Numbered from the stretch's first letter, positions 32,505-42,268 are shown. The stretch is 64,000 nt of DNA from JACCVL01 sp963704295 (GCA_963704295.1 OY969884.1:930001-994000); one strand, 5' to 3'. The notes: a model not told the origin generated them from the letters alone. Translations and numbers: made by a program.

Positions 32505-35500
32505 GTGTTCGGCAAGGTGCTGGTCGCCAACCGCGGCGAGATCGCGGTGCGCGCCTTCCGGGCCGCCTACGAGCTGGGCGCCCGCACCGTCGCCGTCTTC
32601 CCGTACGAGGACCGCAACTCCGAGCACCGGCTGAAGGCCGACGAGGCCTACCCGATCGGGGAGAAGGGACATCCGGTCCGGGCCTACCTCGATCCGGGTG
32701 AGATCGTGCGGGTCGCGGTGCAGGCAGGGGCGGACGCGGTCTACCCGGGCTACGGCTTCCTGTCGGAGAACCCGGCTCTCGCCCAGGCGTGTGCCGACGC
32801 CGGGATCACCTTCGTGGGCCCGTCGGTGGACGTGCTGCGGCTGACCGGCAACAAGGCGCGGGCGGTCGAGGCGGCGGCCGCCGCCGGCGTCCCGGTGCTG
32901 GCGTCGGTGCCGCCGACCGACGACCTGGACGAGCTCCTGCGCTCCGCGGAGGGCCTGGAGTTCCCGCAGTTCGTCAAGGCCGTCGCAGGCGGTGGTGGTC
33001 GCGGGATGCGCCGCGTCACCGACCCGGACGGGCTGCGCGAGGCCGCCGAGTCGGCGATGCGGGAGGCCGACGGAGCGTTCGGTGACCCGACCGTCTTCTT
33101 GGAGCGCGCCGTCGACGAGCCACGGCACATCGAGGTGCAGGTCCTCGGTGACCGGACCGGTGCCGTCGTGCACCTGTTCGAGCGGGACTGCTCGATCCAG
33201 CGCCGGCACCAGAAGGTGCTCGAGATCGCCCCGGCGCCGAACCTCGACCCCGACCTGCGCGACCGGCTGTGTGCGGACGCGGTGCGGCTGGCCGAGCACA
33301 TCGGCTACTCCTGCGCCGGCACGGTGGAGTTCCTCGTCGACCGGGACGGGCAGCACGTCTTCCTGGAGATGAACCCCCGGATCCAGGTCGAGCACACGGT
33401 CACCGAGGAGGTGACCGACGTGGACCTGGTGCAGTCCCAGCTGCGGATCGCGGCGGGCGAGACGCTCGCCGATCTGGGGCTGGCGCAGTACACGATCCGG
33501 GTGCGCGGCGCCGCCGTGCAGTGCCGGATCACCACCGAGGACCCGGCCAACGGGTTCCGGCCGGACACCGGGCGGATCACCACCTACCGGTCGCCCGGTG
33601 GGGCCGGGATCCGGCTGGACGGCGGGACCACGTTCACCGGGGCGGAGGTGAGCGCGCACTTCGACTCGATGCTCACCAAGCTGATCTGCCGGGGGATCGA
33701 CTTCCCGGCAGCGGTCGCACGGGCACGGCGGGCGGTGGCCGAGTTCCGGGTGCGCGGGGTGACCACCAACATCGCCTTCCTCCAGGCACTGCTCGACGAC
33801 CCCGACTTCCGCGCCGGCCGGCTCAGCACCTCGTTCATCGACGAGCGGCCGCAGCTGGTCACCCGGTCGCTCTCGGCCGACCGCGGAACCAAGCTGCTCA
33901 GCTGGCTCGCCGACGTCACCGTCAACCGACCGCACGGCCCGCCGCCGGCGCTGGTCGACCCGCGGGAGAAGCTGCCCAGCCTCGGCCCCGACGACGGGCG
34001 CCGGGAGCCGCCGGCCGGCTCCCGGCAGGCGCTCGCCGACCTCGGACCCGAGCGGTTCGCCCGGCGGCTGCGGGAGCAGGACGCGGTCGCGGTCACCGAC
34101 ACGACCTTCCGGGACGCGCACCAGTCACTGCTGGCGACCCGGGTCCGCACCATCGACCTGCTGGGGGTGGCCGGGCATGTCGCCCGGACCACGCCGCAGC
34201 TGTGGTCGCTGGAGGCCTGGGGCGGTGCGACCTATGACGTCGCGCTCCGCTTCCTGCACGAGGACCCGTGGGAACGGCTGGCGGCGCTCCGGGCCGCGGT
34301 GCCCAACCTCTGCCTGCAGATGCTGCTGCGCGGCCGGAACACCGTCGGCTACACCCCCTACCCGACCGAGGTCACCGACGCGTTCGTGGCCGAGGCGGCC
34401 GCCACCGGCATCGACGTGTTCCGCATCTTCGACGCGCTGAACTCCGTCGACCAGATGGTGCCGGCGATCCGCGCGGTCCGGGAGACCGGAGCAGCCGTCG
34501 CCGAGGTGGCGCTGTGCTACACCGGCGACCTGTCCGACCCGGACGAACGGCTCTACACGCTGGACTACTACCTGCGACTGGCCGAGCAGATCGTCGAGGC
34601 CGGAGCGCACGTGCTCGCGATCAAGGACATGGCCGGGCTGCTTCGCGCTCCGGCGGCGCGCCGGCTGGTCCCGGCGCTGCGCGAGCGGTTCGACCTGCCG
34701 GTGCACCTGCACACCCACGACACCGCCGGTGGCCAGCTCGGCACGCTGCTGGCCGCCATCGACGTCGGCGTGGACGCCGTGGACGCCGCCTGCGCGTCGA
34801 TGGCCGGCACCACCAGCCAGCCACCGCTGTCCGCGCTCGTCGCCGGCACCGACCACACCGAGCGGGCCACCGGGCTGTCCCTGGCCGCCGTGAACGACCT
34901 GGAGCCGTACTGGGAGGCGGTACGCCGGGTCTACTCGCCGTTCGAGGCCGGCCTGGCCGCACCGACCGGCCGGGTCTACCGGCACGAGATCCCCGGCGGC
35001 CAGCTGTCGAACCTGCGGCAGCAGGCGATCGCGCTCGGCCTCGGCACCCGGTTCGAGCAGATCGAGCAGATGTACGCCGCTGCCGACGACATCCTCGGGC
35101 ACCTGGTCAAGGTGACCCCGAGCAGCAAGGTGGTCGGCGACCTCGCGCTGCACCTGGTCGCCGTGGACGCCGACCCGGACGAGTTCGCGGCCAACCCGCA
35201 GGCCTACGACGTCCCCGACTCCGTCGTCGGCTTCCTGTCCGGTGAGCTGGGCGACCCACCCGGCGGCTGGCCGGAGCCGTTCCGCACCCGGGCGCTGGAA
35301 GGCCGCTCCACCTCCCGGGCTCCGGCCGATCTCGACGACGACGCGCGGCGCGGGCTGACCGGCTCGTCCGCGGGGCGGCGGGCGACGCTGAACCGGCTGC
35401 TGTTCCCGGAGCCGACCGCGGAGTTCGAGCGGGCGTTCGAGACCTACAGCGACCTGTCCGTGCTGCCGAGCCACGCCTTCCTCTACGGCCTGGACCCGGA

Positions 35501-35909
35501 CACCGAGACCGCCGTCGAGATCGAGGAGGGCAAGACGCTGATCCTCGGCGTCGAGGCGCTGGGCGAGCCGGACGCCCGCGGCATGCGCACGGTGATGTGC
35601 ACGATCAACGGCCAGCTGCGGCCGGTCTCGGTCCGGGACCGGTCGGCGGGGTCCGCGGCGACCGAGGCTGAGAAGGCCGACCCGCAGGTGAAGGGTCACG
35701 TCGCGGTGCCCTACGACGGCACCGTCACTCCCACGGTGCAGGAGGGGGACCGGGTGGCGGCCGGCTCGACCGTGGCCACGGTCGAGGCGATGAAGATGGA
35801 GGCCTCGATCACCACCCCGGTCGGCGGGACGGTCACCCGGCTGGTCCTGACCGGTCCCCGACCGGCCGAGGGTGGCGACCTGGTGTGCGTCGTCGAGGCC
35901 GACGGCTGA
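32505..35909 (+). CDS. pyc: pyruvate carboxylase
   Basis: This 1134-residue single-chain enzyme makes oxaloacetate from pyruvate. Domains in order are biotin carboxylase (about 1-455, with KAVAGGGGRGMRRV and NPRIQVEHTVTEEVTD), carboxyltransferase (about 530-800, starting VTDTTFRDAHQSLLATRVR and including the metal-binding HLHTHDTAGG), a tetramerisation/OADA region, and a C-terminal carrier with EAMKMEASI. Length and order are normal. The start is a GTG. Its stop and the stop of the convergent SpoIID gene lie one base apart in the palindrome CGGCTGACTCAGCCG. Confidence 0.97.
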   Translation: MFGKVLVANRGEIAVRAFRAAYELGARTVAVFPYEDRNSEHRLKADEAYPIGEKGHPVRAYLDPGEIVRVAVQAGADAVYPGYGFLSENPALAQACADAGITFVGPSVDVLRLTGNKARAVEAAAAAGVPVLASVPPTDDLDELLRSAEGLEFPQFVKAVAGGGGRGMRRVTDPDGLREAAESAMREADGAFGDPTVFLERAVDEPRHIEVQVLGDRTGAVVHLFERDCSIQRRHQKVLEIAPAPNLDPDLRDRLCADAVRLAEHIGYSCAGTVEFLVDRDGQHVFLEMNPRIQVEHTVTEEVTDVDLVQSQLRIAAGETLADLGLAQYTIRVRGAAVQCRITTEDPANGFRPDTGRITTYRSPGGAGIRLDGGTTFTGAEVSAHFDSMLTKLICRGIDFPAAVARARRAVAEFRVRGVTTNIAFLQALLDDPDFRAGRLSTSFIDERPQLVTRSLSADRGTKLLSWLADVTVNRPHGPPPALVDPREKLPSLGPDDGRREPPAGSRQALADLGPERFARRLREQDAVAVTDTTFRDAHQSLLATRVRTIDLLGVAGHVARTTPQLWSLEAWGGATYDVALRFLHEDPWERLAALRAAVPNLCLQMLLRGRNTVGYTPYPTEVTDAFVAEAAATGIDVFRIFDALNSVDQMVPAIRAVRETGAAVAEVALCYTGDLSDPDERLYTLDYYLRLAEQIVEAGAHVLAIKDMAGLLRAPAARRLVPALRERFDLPVHLHTHDTAGGQLGTLLAAIDVGVDAVDAACASMAGTTSQPPLSALVAGTDHTERATGLSLAAVNDLEPYWEAVRRVYSPFEAGLAAPTGRVYRHEIPGGQLSNLRQQAIALGLGTRFEQIEQMYAAADDILGHLVKVTPSSKVVGDLALHLVAVDADPDEFAANPQAYDVPDSVVGFLSGELGDPPGGWPEPFRTRALEGRSTSRAPADLDDDARRGLTGSSAGRRATLNRLLFPEPTAEFERAFETYSDLSVLPSHAFLYGLDPDTETAVEIEEGKTLILGVEALGEPDARGMRTVMCTINGQLRPVSVRDRSAGSAATEAEKADPQVKGHVAVPYDGTVTPTVQEGDRVAAGSTVATVEAMKMEASITTPVGGTVTRLVLTGPRPAEGGDLVCVVEADG

Positions 35910-35910
35910 C

Positions 35911-37644
35911 TCAGCCGCCGCGGACGACGACCTCCACCTCCCGGGTGGCCCGGAGCCAGGTGATCCGGCCGTGCTCGAAGCGGACCCGCCGCCCCACCTC
36001 GATCTGGCGGACCTCGGTGGTCGGGTACCCGAGCGGACCGCGGACGTACCCGTGCTTGCGGTAGGCGGCCAGGATCGCGCCGGTCACCGCATGGGTTCCG
36101 GTCCGGTCGTGCGAGACCACGACGCCGCCCTGGAAGGCGGCCTTGCGCCCACCGTCGAAGGTCTTGTCGAGCCGTCCGGTGGGGAAGCCGAGGAAGGACT
36201 GCACCCCGCCGGCACGCAGGTAGTAGGCCAGCACGGCGCCACGCAGCGCCCGCGCCCCGGTGTGCTTGGACCAGTACATCCGGCCGTGGCTGAACTCCTG
36301 CCGGGCACCGGTCAGGCCGCGGGCGTTGCTCGCGCGGGTCTCCGCCCCCTGCGGCGCGCCGACCGGGGACGACTTCGCCCCGCCCTGCCGCTTCCAGGCC
36401 CGCATGATCGGGGTCAGCTGCATCGTGAACCAGCTGGACCGCAGCCCGAGCGCGTAGCGGAACGCCTCACCGCTCATCGCCACGTCGCCCTTGGTGCCGG
36501 ACAACACCACCTGCAGCACCCGGCCGCCCCAGTCGCCGTGGCCGTCCCGCTTGGTGACCGCCACCGACTCCAGCCGGCCGAGCTCGGGGAAGGTGCGCTC
36601 GAGGGTGCCGGTGTCCACCCGAGCCTGCCAGTCGTGGTTGGGGTTGCCGGCCCAGTCGTCGTACGGGTCCGCCTTGGCCGGGAGGTAGGGCTGGCCACCG
36701 TTCACCGTCCAGCCCCCGGACGAGCTGGCGAACTGGGTGAACGCCGGCCGGTCGTTGAACAGCAGCACCTGGGCGGCCGTCGCCGACACCGCCTGGTTGC
36801 CGCGCTCGGTCTCCGCGTCGACCCCGCCGTAGACCTGGCAGGAGGTCGTGTCGCAGACGTGCCAGTAGCGGGTGCGGTTGGCGTGCCGGCCGAACGCGGC
36901 ATAGGTGCGTGCGGCCACCGCCTGCGCCTTCAGCGCCGGCATCGACCAGGACGTCGGCATCTCCCGGGGCAGCACCCCGCGGACGTACTCGTCGAGGGAG
37001 ACCACGTTGACGGTGTCCCGGGTCGACGCACCACGGAACGGCGACGACGCCCGGAGCGCGCCCCGATACCGCCTGACCGTGCCACCGGGGAGCACCAGCC
37101 CGACCGGCCTTCCGCCGGCGGCGAACTGGCCGTCGCCGCGGAGCACGGTGCGACCGGGCACCTGCCAGCGGTGCCAGCCCTTGGCGTCGTGGAACTGCAC
37201 GGCGGAGACGGACGCGTCCTCCCGGCTCGGCGCGATCCGCCACTGGTCGGAGCCGTTGTCCGGCAGCGTCCACGCCTCCTTGTCCCGGCGATCGCGCACC
37301 ATCAGCCCGGGTCGTGCCTGCACCGTCAGCTGCGGGCTGGTGTCGGCCGTGATCAGCACCCGTAGCGGTCCCTTGAGCTCCGCCGGCGTCGTCCTCGGGT
37401 AGTAGAAGGCCAAGATCTCGGCCGCGGAGCGGCCGGCGCGAGCCGCCCCCTCGGCGCCGTACTGGCTCATCCCGCGACCGTGGCCGTAGCCGTGCCCGTC
37501 GATCACCACCACGCCGGAGTAGGGCACCCAGTAGCGCTTCGCCGCCGCCGGTGCCGCCGTCGCGGCGACCAGGCCGGACGTGGCAGCGAGCAGCGCGGCG
37601 CCGACGGCTGCGGTGACTCTGCGCGCGCGGCGCGCCCTGCTCAC
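35911..37644 (-). CDS. secreted SpoIID/LytB-domain protein with LGFP repeats
   Basis: The 577-residue protein has a signal peptide (about 1-35) and then the motif GHGYGHGRGMSQYGAEGAA, which opens many actinobacterial SpoIID proteins. The SpoIID domain follows around SLDEYVRGVLPREMPTSW and LKAQAVAARTYA, where the Glu is the catalytic position of lytic transglycosylases. The C-terminal part carries LGFP-type repeats (GFPTGRLDKTFDGG, YPTTEVRQIEVGRRVRFEHG), which bind cell-wall glycan. It should cut or anchor in peptidoglycan. The GTG at 37644 overlaps the stop of the amidase gene (GTGA); a GTG six bases upstream is possible. Confidence 0.88.
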   Translation of the reverse strand: MSRARRARRVTAAVGAALLAATSGLVAATAAPAAAKRYWVPYSGVVVIDGHGYGHGRGMSQYGAEGAARAGRSAAEILAFYYPRTTPAELKGPLRVLITADTSPQLTVQARPGLMVRDRRDKEAWTLPDNGSDQWRIAPSREDASVSAVQFHDAKGWHRWQVPGRTVLRGDGQFAAGGRPVGLVLPGGTVRRYRGALRASSPFRGASTRDTVNVVSLDEYVRGVLPREMPTSWSMPALKAQAVAARTYAAFGRHANRTRYWHVCDTTSCQVYGGVDAETERGNQAVSATAAQVLLFNDRPAFTQFASSSGGWTVNGGQPYLPAKADPYDDWAGNPNHDWQARVDTGTLERTFPELGRLESVAVTKRDGHGDWGGRVLQVVLSGTKGDVAMSGEAFRYALGLRSSWFTMQLTPIMRAWKRQGGAKSSPVGAPQGAETRASNARGLTGARQEFSHGRMYWSKHTGARALRGAVLAYYLRAGGVQSFLGFPTGRLDKTFDGGRKAAFQGGVVVSHDRTGTHAVTGAILAAYRKHGYVRGPLGYPTTEVRQIEVGRRVRFEHGRITWLRATREVEVVVRGG

Positions 37645-39269
37645 CGCCACTCCACGCGCACGGTGTCCGTGCTGCGGTCCCAACGGACCACCCCGTGCCG
37701 GAACGTCGCCCGCGAGCCACCGGGCACGACGCGGATGCTCGACGTCGGCAGCCCGAGCCGTCCCCGGGCGTAGTGCAGCCGGGCGTAGCGGTCCAGGATC
37801 CGGCCGTACAGCACCCGGACGGCCTTCTCCGGTGGGACATAGGCCCGGCCGCGCTCGAAGCCGATGACGCCCACCCGGCGCACGCTCGAGGGAACGACGT
37901 CGGTCCGTGGCCAGCCCAGCCGCCCGGTCACGCCCCCCGCGTTCCGGTAGCGCTTCAGCACCCGACCGGTCAACCAGTGCGCCCCTAGCCCGGGCTTGAC
38001 GTACATCCGGCCCTTGGCGAAGCGGGTGATCCGCCCGCCGTGGCTCCACTGCTCACCGACGAAGACCGGGCCGGTGCGAGCCGTGCCGAGCTTGTTCGCC
38101 TTGCGCGCCGCCTTCGGGTGGTAGCGGGACAGGTAGCTGGCGACCCGCTTGCGGATCCGCGGCAGCCGGTCGTAGACGTTGCTCCCCGGACAGCTGGTCG
38201 ACATCGCGTCCCGGTGGCCCGAGATCCGGGCGAACCGGCGACCGGCGATGGAGGTGGTGCCCCGGACCGGCGCGAAGCTGGAGCCGAGCCGCCAGCCGGT
38301 GAAGCGGACCAGCGCGTTCAGGATGCGCCGGGTGGGCTCGGCCCGTTGGAAGTTGCCCATCAGCGAGACACCGACGGCGTTGGTGTTCCAGTCCCCGGCG
38401 TGGGCGCCGCGAACCGGCTTGCGGATGCCGCCACGACGTCCCTCGTAGATGTTGCCGAAGCGGTCGATGAGCGCGTTGTAGCCGATGTCGCACCAGTTCT
38501 GGCCCTGCGTGTGGTACGCGTAGATGCTGCGGACGATTGCCGGCGACTCGCGCGGCGAGTACCGGCTCGAGCCCGCGGTGTGGTGGACGAACACCATCTT
38601 GGCCGAGCTGCCGTAGCGAGGCGCCCAGCACGGGTCGCCCATCGACGGGTTCGCCCCCCACTGACGGCGGCTGATCACCCGCGGGATGTTCGGGAAGCGC
38701 GGAGCCGACCTGATCCGGTCTCCGCTCTTCGGCCGCCGCTTGGCCACCGACCGCGACTGGCGCGCATCGGAGGTCTGCTCGGCTGACACGGTGACCACGC
38801 GCGCGTCCAGCGGCGCGGTGCCGTCGCCGGAGCCGATGCGGACCGCGACGCCGTCGGCCGAGCCCACCCATAGCGGGGCGGTGCCGGCGCGGGCGTCGGA
38901 CTCCGCACCGGGCGCCGGCCCCTCGTCCCCGACGTACTCCAGGTGCTCCCAGGCCCCCCACCCCTCCGGTCCGTGCAGCCGGGCCTCGACGTCCACGTCG
39001 GCCGGCGTGCTCGCCGGGTCCCAGGTGACACCCAGCAGCGCGAACGGCTCGGTGCGGATCGGCGCGAGCTCGGCGACCCGGCCGGTCCGGCGGGCCGTCC
39101 GGGCTGTGACCGCCGGGATGGGCAGGGTGGACACGTCGGACGGCTCACCGGTCGGTGCGGTCGGTGCCGCCGCCACGGCCGGCCCCGCGGTCACCGCGTT
39201 GGACGTGCCGGGAGTCGCAGCGACCCCGAGGAGCAGGCCTGCGGTCGCGACCGCCACGCCGATCTTCAT
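37641..39269 (-). CDS. secreted PGRP-type N-acetylmuramoyl-L-alanine amidase with LGFP repeats
   Basis: The 542-residue protein has a signal peptide (about 1-26), an N-terminal beta domain, a PGRP/amidase_2 domain starting at VISRRQWGANPSM, and C-terminal LGFP repeats. Zinc ligands are visible as VFVHHTAG and SGHRDAMSTSCPGS, with NWCDIGYNALIDRFGNIYEGR between them. It cleaves the amide bond between MurNAc and the stem peptide. It is translationally coupled to the SpoIID gene, so the pair probably remodels the wall together. The upstream region holds GTCACA boxes resembling MtrA sites. Confidence 0.93.
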   Translation of the reverse strand: MKIGVAVATAGLLLGVAATPGTSNAVTAGPAVAAAPTAPTGEPSDVSTLPIPAVTARTARRTGRVAELAPIRTEPFALLGVTWDPASTPADVDVEARLHGPEGWGAWEHLEYVGDEGPAPGAESDARAGTAPLWVGSADGVAVRIGSGDGTAPLDARVVTVSAEQTSDARQSRSVAKRRPKSGDRIRSAPRFPNIPRVISRRQWGANPSMGDPCWAPRYGSSAKMVFVHHTAGSSRYSPRESPAIVRSIYAYHTQGQNWCDIGYNALIDRFGNIYEGRRGGIRKPVRGAHAGDWNTNAVGVSLMGNFQRAEPTRRILNALVRFTGWRLGSSFAPVRGTTSIAGRRFARISGHRDAMSTSCPGSNVYDRLPRIRKRVASYLSRYHPKAARKANKLGTARTGPVFVGEQWSHGGRITRFAKGRMYVKPGLGAHWLTGRVLKRYRNAGGVTGRLGWPRTDVVPSSVRRVGVIGFERGRAYVPPEKAVRVLYGRILDRYARLHYARGRLGLPTSSIRVVPGGSRATFRHGVVRWDRSTDTVRVEWR

Positions 39270-39557
39270 ACCCGGACCCTCGCCTCACGGTGGGAGATGT
39301 GTGACAGGTGTTTCTGCTGTGACTGGAGGGAGGATTATGGTCACAGAAAATGGCGCTCTGCCAGCACTGCGTGACATTCTTTGAATGACACGGATGGAAA
39401 TACAACGGTGTTATTCGTGGCCGGGTCGCGATCGTGCCCGAGCCGTCGCCGTGACTCGTCCCCAGTGTCGTTCCTGCAGGTCAGCGCCCGTGATCGGCCG
39501 ACCGGGCGAAAAGTCGTGGGCCGAACGGCGGATTTGTGCGCCGGTTGTCCCCGGATA
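39270..39557. other. 288-bp intergenic region with repeated GTCACA/TGTGAC boxes
   Basis: This is the longest gene-free stretch and has lower GC than its surroundings. It holds minus-strand GTCACA boxes at 39300-39305 and 39318-39323, a plus-strand GTCACAG at 39340-39346, and an imperfect dyad GTGACATTC-TTT-GAATGACAC at 39371-39391. The rest, towards the sulfotransferase-like stop codon, shows nothing I can name. Confidence 0.6.
39300..39323 (-). promoter_or_regulatory. MtrA-like direct repeat GTCACAGCA/GTCACACAT upstream of the amidase
   Basis: On the coding strand two GTCACA boxes stand 18 bases apart, about 30 to 55 bases before the amidase ATG. Mycobacterial MtrA recognises GTCACAgcg-like direct repeats and controls wall hydrolases, which fits this target. 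Confidence 0.5.
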
Positions 39558-40745
39558 TCAGAACCGGTTGCGCAACCGCCGGGCCACGGCCTTTACTCGC
39601 GAGCCGAAGGCCCCGGTCCCCGAGGCCGCCGGGCCGCCTTGGTCCGGGGCCGCGGCCGGCCGGGCCCGCAGCGTCTTGAGCTCGGCGCGCAACTCCACGT
39701 TGCGGGTGCCCAGATGGTTGACCAGGCCCACGATCGCGTCCTCGGCGGCGGCGAGCACCTCCGCGTCCGGCACCAACTCGGGCTGCAGCGGGTGGCCGGC
39801 GGAGGAGCCGGCGGGGGTCGTCGGCACCAGGTCGGCCAGGTCGCCGACGACGGGGTAGCCGGCGCTCCGCAGCGCCGCGACGATCTGCGCGGCCCGTTCG
39901 ACAGCCCAGGCGTGCTGGTCCGGCGAGAGCACGATCGGGCGGGGGTTGGGCCGGCCGGCGAGAACCTGCCGGGCCATGACGTTCTTGACCGAGTGCGCGT
40001 ACACCGGCCACTCGACCTGGTCCATGATCCGGTCGTTCACCCGGCGCAGCAGCTCGGCCTCGGCGGCACCGATCGACTCGTTGCGGCGGTCCACCTCCGG
40101 GTCCCACCCGGTGGCGTCGGAACCGATGACCTGGCCCATCCGTTGCAGCAGCAGTCCGCGGGGGGCCCCCGGCGGGGGCACGGTCACCACGTGAATCCGC
40201 TCCGCGGGGACGTGCACGTTCCAGCGACGCAGCACCGCCGGAAGGTCCTGCTGGCGCCAGAAGCCCTTGGCCGGCGAGGCGTCCACCCGGGCGGGGTCCA
40301 TCAGCGCGGCCACGAAGTCCGGCCAGGACACGGACTTGGAGTTCTTCATCCGCTCCTGCCAGGCGGCTGGGACCACCCGGGCCAGGTCGCGGGCAGTGAG
40401 CACGACGTGCAGCTCGGCCGGGGCCAGGTCGGCGACGACCTGGCGGATCTGCGCCGGCTTGGCAAGCGACAGGAACTCCATCGACATCACCGCGGTCGGA
40501 CCCGACCAGCGGGCGATCGCGTCGGTGAGGCGTCCCCATCCGCCGGCCACCTCGGGCGACTGGTAGCCCGCCCGGCTGGCGCCCAGCAGGTCCCACGCGG
40601 CGTTGGCCTGGTCCGCACGGGACTTCCGGCCGGGAACCAGGATCCCCTCGGCGCCGAGCAGCCCCCGGTTCTGCCACAACACGTGCTGGATGTAGGTGGT
40701 GCCCGTCTTGAAGGCCCCGATGTGCGCGAAGACGGTCTGTGTCAA
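39558..40745 (-). CDS. sulfotransferase-like protein (paralogue 3 of 3), TTG start
   Basis: The 395-residue protein begins with the PAPS P-loop VFAHIGAFKTGTTYIQHVLW and has the VVLTARDLARVVPAAWQERM block and PPPGAPRGLLLQRM shared with the pair at 11.2-13.7 kb. It starts with TTG, supported by GGAGG six bases upstream. It stands alone between the wall amidase and lpdA genes. It has no signal peptide. The acceptor is unknown; three family members within 30 kb suggest a sulfated envelope component. Confidence 0.8.
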   Translation of the reverse strand: MTQTVFAHIGAFKTGTTYIQHVLWQNRGLLGAEGILVPGRKSRADQANAAWDLLGASRAGYQSPEVAGGWGRLTDAIARWSGPTAVMSMEFLSLAKPAQIRQVVADLAPAELHVVLTARDLARVVPAAWQERMKNSKSVSWPDFVAALMDPARVDASPAKGFWRQQDLPAVLRRWNVHVPAERIHVVTVPPPGAPRGLLLQRMGQVIGSDATGWDPEVDRRNESIGAAEAELLRRVNDRIMDQVEWPVYAHSVKNVMARQVLAGRPNPRPIVLSPDQHAWAVERAAQIVAALRSAGYPVVGDLADLVPTTPAGSSAGHPLQPELVPDAEVLAAAEDAIVGLVNHLGTRNVELRAELKTLRARPAAAPDQGGPAASGTGAFGSRVKAVARRLRNRF

Positions 40746-40812
40746 CGAGACCTCCGGGGGTCGGGGGGACGGGCGAGCAGCCTACGCGGGGCTCCCCACG
40801 CGGCCGGGCGGT

Positions 40813-42207
40813 TCAGGCCCGGTGGTGCAGCCGGCGGGCCGCCTCGGCCACCGAGCCGGTCATCGACGGGTACACGGTGAAGGCGTGCGCGACCTGGTCG
40901 ACGGTCAGGTTGCAGGTGACCGCGACCGCGACCGGGTGGATCAGCTCGCTGGCCTGGGGCGCCACCACCACCCCGCCGGCGACGATGCCGGTGCCCGGAC
41001 GGCAGAAGAGCTTCACGAACCCGTCCCGCACCCCCTGCATCTTGGCCCGGGCGTTGCCCGCCAGGTCCAGCGTCACGGTCTCGGCGTCCACGTCGCCGGA
41101 GTCGACCACCTGCTGGGTCCAGCCCACCGTGGCGATCTCGGGTGCCGTGAACACCGTCGACGACACCTGGGCCAGGTCCAGCGGCCGGACCGCGTCGCCC
41201 AGCGCGTGCCACATCGCGATCCGGCCCTGCATCGCGGCGACCGAGGCGAGCATCAGCACCCCGGTGCAGTCGCCGGCGGCATAGACCCCCCGGGCGGTGG
41301 TCCGCGACACCCGGTCCACTTCGACGAACCCCCGCTCGTCCACCGCGACACCGGCCGTGTCCAGGCCGAGGTCGTCGCTGTTCGGCACCGAGCCGAGGGC
41401 GAGCAGGCAGTGCGAGGCGTCCACGGTGCTGCCGTCGGTCAGCGTGACCCGCACCCCGTCCGCACCGTCAGCCCCACCGCGCCGCTGCACCGACGCCATC
41501 CGGGACCGGGACAGCACGGTCATCCCACGCCGCTGGTAGACCTCCTCGACCACGCGGGCGGCGTCCGCGTCCTCGCCGGGTAGCACCCGGTCCCGGCTGG
41601 ACACCAGCACCACCTCGCAGCCCAGTGCGAGGTACGCGCCGGCGAACTCCAGCCCGGTGACTCCCGAGCCGACGACCACCAGCCGCTCCGGCAGCTCGGT
41701 CAACTCGTACACCTGCTGCCAGGTGAGGATCCGCTCTCCGTCCGGCCGCGCCGCCTCGAGGACCCGCGGCCGAGCCCCGGTCGCCACGAGCAGCACGTCG
41801 GCCTCCACCCGCTCGGTGGCGGCGCCGGTGCCGGCCAGCACCGCCTGCGGGCCGTCGAGGCGGCCCGGTCCCCGCAGGGTCCGCACTCCCTCCGCCTCCA
41901 GCCGGCGGCCGACGTCACCGGACTGGGCGGCCGCGAGGCGCTTCACCCGTTCGTTGACGGTGCCCACCTCGGCGACGACCTTGGACCCGACGCAGACACC
42001 GAGCTCGTCCGACCCCTCGACCGCGCTCATCAGCGCTGCGGTCGCGACCAGCGTCTTGCTGGGCACGCAGTCGGTGAGCACCGCCGCACCGCCCAGGCCG
42101 TCTCGGTCGATGACGCAGACCTCCGCGTCCAGCTGGGCCGCGACGAGCGCGGCCTCGTAGCCACCGGGTCCGCCGCCGAGGATCGCCACGCGAGTCACGC
42201 CGCTCAT
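40813..42207 (-). CDS. lpdA: NAD(P)H quinone reductase of the LpdA type
   Basis: The roughly 464-residue flavoprotein matches mycobacterial LpdA (Rv3303c), which reduces quinones with NAD(P)H and is not a true lipoamide dehydrogenase. FAD binding is seen in VAILGGGPGGYEAALVAAQ. The redox loop reads GGAAVLTDCVPSK, so the first cysteine of the usual CxxxxC pair is missing, as in LpdA. NAD binding appears in VVVGSGVTGLEFAGAYLALG, and the C-terminal interface domain is intact. Starts are possible at 42210, 42207 and 42198; the last matches the mycobacterial N-terminus and has CATGAT seven bases upstream. Confidence 0.92.
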   Translation of the reverse strand: MSGVTRVAILGGGPGGYEAALVAAQLDAEVCVIDRDGLGGAAVLTDCVPSKTLVATAALMSAVEGSDELGVCVGSKVVAEVGTVNERVKRLAAAQSGDVGRRLEAEGVRTLRGPGRLDGPQAVLAGTGAATERVEADVLLVATGARPRVLEAARPDGERILTWQQVYELTELPERLVVVGSGVTGLEFAGAYLALGCEVVLVSSRDRVLPGEDADAARVVEEVYQRRGMTVLSRSRMASVQRRGGADGADGVRVTLTDGSTVDASHCLLALGSVPNSDDLGLDTAGVAVDERGFVEVDRVSRTTARGVYAAGDCTGVLMLASVAAMQGRIAMWHALGDAVRPLDLAQVSSTVFTAPEIATVGWTQQVVDSGDVDAETVTLDLAGNARAKMQGVRDGFVKLFCRPGTGIVAGGVVVAPQASELIHPVAVAVTCNLTVDQVAHAFTVYPSMTGSVAEAARRLHHRA

Positions 42208-42254
42208 CATGTCCGACGGGCGCGTGCGGCGACGACCCACCCGGCCGGGGCCAG

Positions 42255-42260
42255 TAGGCT
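42255..42260 (+). promoter_or_regulatory. -10 box TAGGCT, leaderless start at 42269
   Basis: TAGGCT lies eight bases before the GTG at 42269, in the short gap after the divergent lpdA gene. Confidence 0.5.
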
Positions 42261-42268
42261 GTGCGGTC

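Noticed and set aside
35903..35917. Palindrome CGGCTGACTCAGCCG as a regulatory site
   Set aside because: It consists of the two facing stop codons of convergent genes and is too short to be a convincing operator or terminator.
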